From contig VBHW01000161.1 of assembly GCA_005881055.1 (NCBI GenBank), positions 1 through 6,731 of the forward strand: a stretch of DNA of 6,731 nucleotides. The letters are read 5' to 3'. The position numbers were made by a program, and so were the translations under genes. Source of the stretch: Chloroflexota bacterium (GTDB lineage: Bacteria; Chloroflexota; Limnocylindria; Limnocylindrales; CSP1-4). The first letter of the stretch is position 1; each line of letters opens with the position of its first letter. The notes beneath the pieces are model-generated. The model was not told the DNA's origin. It searched no databases and worked only from the letters and a program-made list of their open reading frames with translations. Shown here one piece after another: positions 6,062 through 6,731 of this stretch.

Positions 6062-6731
6062 TCAGCTCACTGCTCGGATCTGGTGGACCGTGCTCGCGGG
6101 CCGATTCGCGCCTACCGGCCGGCCATCGCCGGTCGCCGCCGGCGAGCGACGCATCGGCCGCCAGGCCCGCTCGATCGTCTGGGTCCGCTCCGGCCCGACG
6201 GACACGAGCACGATCGGGACGCCGGCGTGGCTCTCGAGCGCGGAGACGTACCGTCGTGCGTTCTCGGGCAGGTCCGCCAGGGCGCGCACCCCATGGATCG
6301 CCTCGCCCCAGCCTTCGAATCGCTCGTAGATCGGCGTCGCGCGGGCGAGCACGGCCGGCGGCGGCCAGGTCTCGACCCGTCGTCCGTCCACCTCGTAGGC
6401 CACGCACAGGCAGATCTGGTCGAGCCCGGACAGGATGTCGAGCTTGTTGAGCATGATCGCGCTCACGCTGTTCACGGCGACCGCGTAACGGAGCGGAACG
6501 GCGTCGAACCAGCCGACGCGGCGTCGGCGACCCGTCGTCGTGCCCACCTCGTTGCCGCGCGTGGCGATCCCCTCCCCGATCGCGTCGCGCAGCTCGGTCG
6601 GGAACGGGCCCGAACCCACGCGGGTCGAGTACGCCTTCATGACGCCGATGACCTCGTCGACCTGGAGCGGCCCGATCCCGCCGCCGGTGCACGCCCCGCC
6701 GGCGATGGCGTTCGAGGAGGTCACGAACGGA
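6062..6731 (-). CDS. purA: Adenylosuccinate synthetase PurA, C-terminal half, 5' end outside window
   Basis: PurA uses GTP to join IMP and aspartate into adenylosuccinate, which PurB then converts to AMP. The visible 222 codons correspond to the second half of a protein of roughly 430 residues. The frame is open to the window edge, beginning PFVTSSN, so the GTG at 6724 is not a start. Family blocks are TSSNAIAGGACTGGGIGP, DEVIGVMKAYSTRVGSGPFPTEL, the arginine loop GTTTGRRRR (6544-6518), LNKLDILSGLDQICLCVAY with an NKLD guanine-recognition motif (6448-6437), and LPENARRYVSALE leading to SVGPERTQTI (6202-6173). The family normally ends within about ten residues of that last block. Here 36 further residues follow, rich in Arg, Pro and Ala, so the tail is unusual and might reflect a natural extension or a late frame change. 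The stop lies 10 bases before purD, consistent with one transcript. Confidence 0.96.
   Translation of the reverse strand, partial: PFVTSSNAIAGGACTGGGIGPLQVDEVIGVMKAYSTRVGSGPFPTELRDAIGEGIATRGNEVGTTTGRRRRVGWFDAVPLRYAVAVNSVSAIMLNKLDILSGLDQICLCVAYEVDGRRVETWPPPAVLARATPIYERFEGWGEAIHGVRALADLPENARRYVSALESHAGVPIVLVSVGPERTQTIERAWRPMRRSPAATGDGRPVGANRPASTVHQIRAVS

Overview
This window is a stretch of a bacterial de novo purine biosynthesis operon. All genes lie on the minus strand, so transcription runs from the high-coordinate end to the low-coordinate end. The order in the direction of transcription is purA (5' end cut off by the window edge), purD, purB, purC, purS, purQ, purL (3' end cut off). The DNA is very GC-rich (about 70% by eye) with strong G/C bias at third codon positions, which also explains the many long open frames on the opposite strand. 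The split FGAM synthase (separate PurS, PurQ and a small PurL) excludes the single-chain proteobacterial/eukaryotic form. The PurL wording around the GPGENAGVV and SHNHPSAVEP motifs resembles Chloroflexota more than Streptomyces-type Actinomycetota, but this is recall-based inference. A GC-rich Chloroflexota bacterium is my best guess, with an actinobacterial relative as the alternative.

Layout: purA C-terminal half (6731-6062), 10 bases, purD (6051-4738), purB (4741-3419), purC (3432 to about 2469), purS (about 2458-2135), purQ (2138-1404), purL (1407 to beyond base 1). There is essentially no noncoding DNA. Three junctions (purD/purB, purS/purQ, purQ/purL) share the same 4-base GTGA overlap of a GTG start with a TGA stop. 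purB and purC overlap by 14 bases. No internal promoter, terminator, RNA gene, mobile element or CRISPR array was seen.

Together the genes cover glycinamide ribonucleotide synthesis (PurD), conversion of FGAR to FGAM by the PurS-PurQ-PurL complex, SAICAR synthesis (PurC), both adenylosuccinate lyase steps (PurB), and the first AMP-branch step (PurA). PurF, PurN/PurT, PurM, PurE/PurK and PurH are not in the window.

The main anomaly is a frameshift near the 3' end of purC. The conserved C-terminal segment continues in another frame after a four-base G run (CCCC on the plus strand, 2608-2611), and removing one G restores a normal 320-residue protein. Other points worth a look are an 18-bp imperfect tandem repeat with competing GTG starts at the purS 5' end, an unusual PurA C-terminal tail, and an extended PurL N-terminus. 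I found no sign of an undescribed system; this is a core housekeeping operon.
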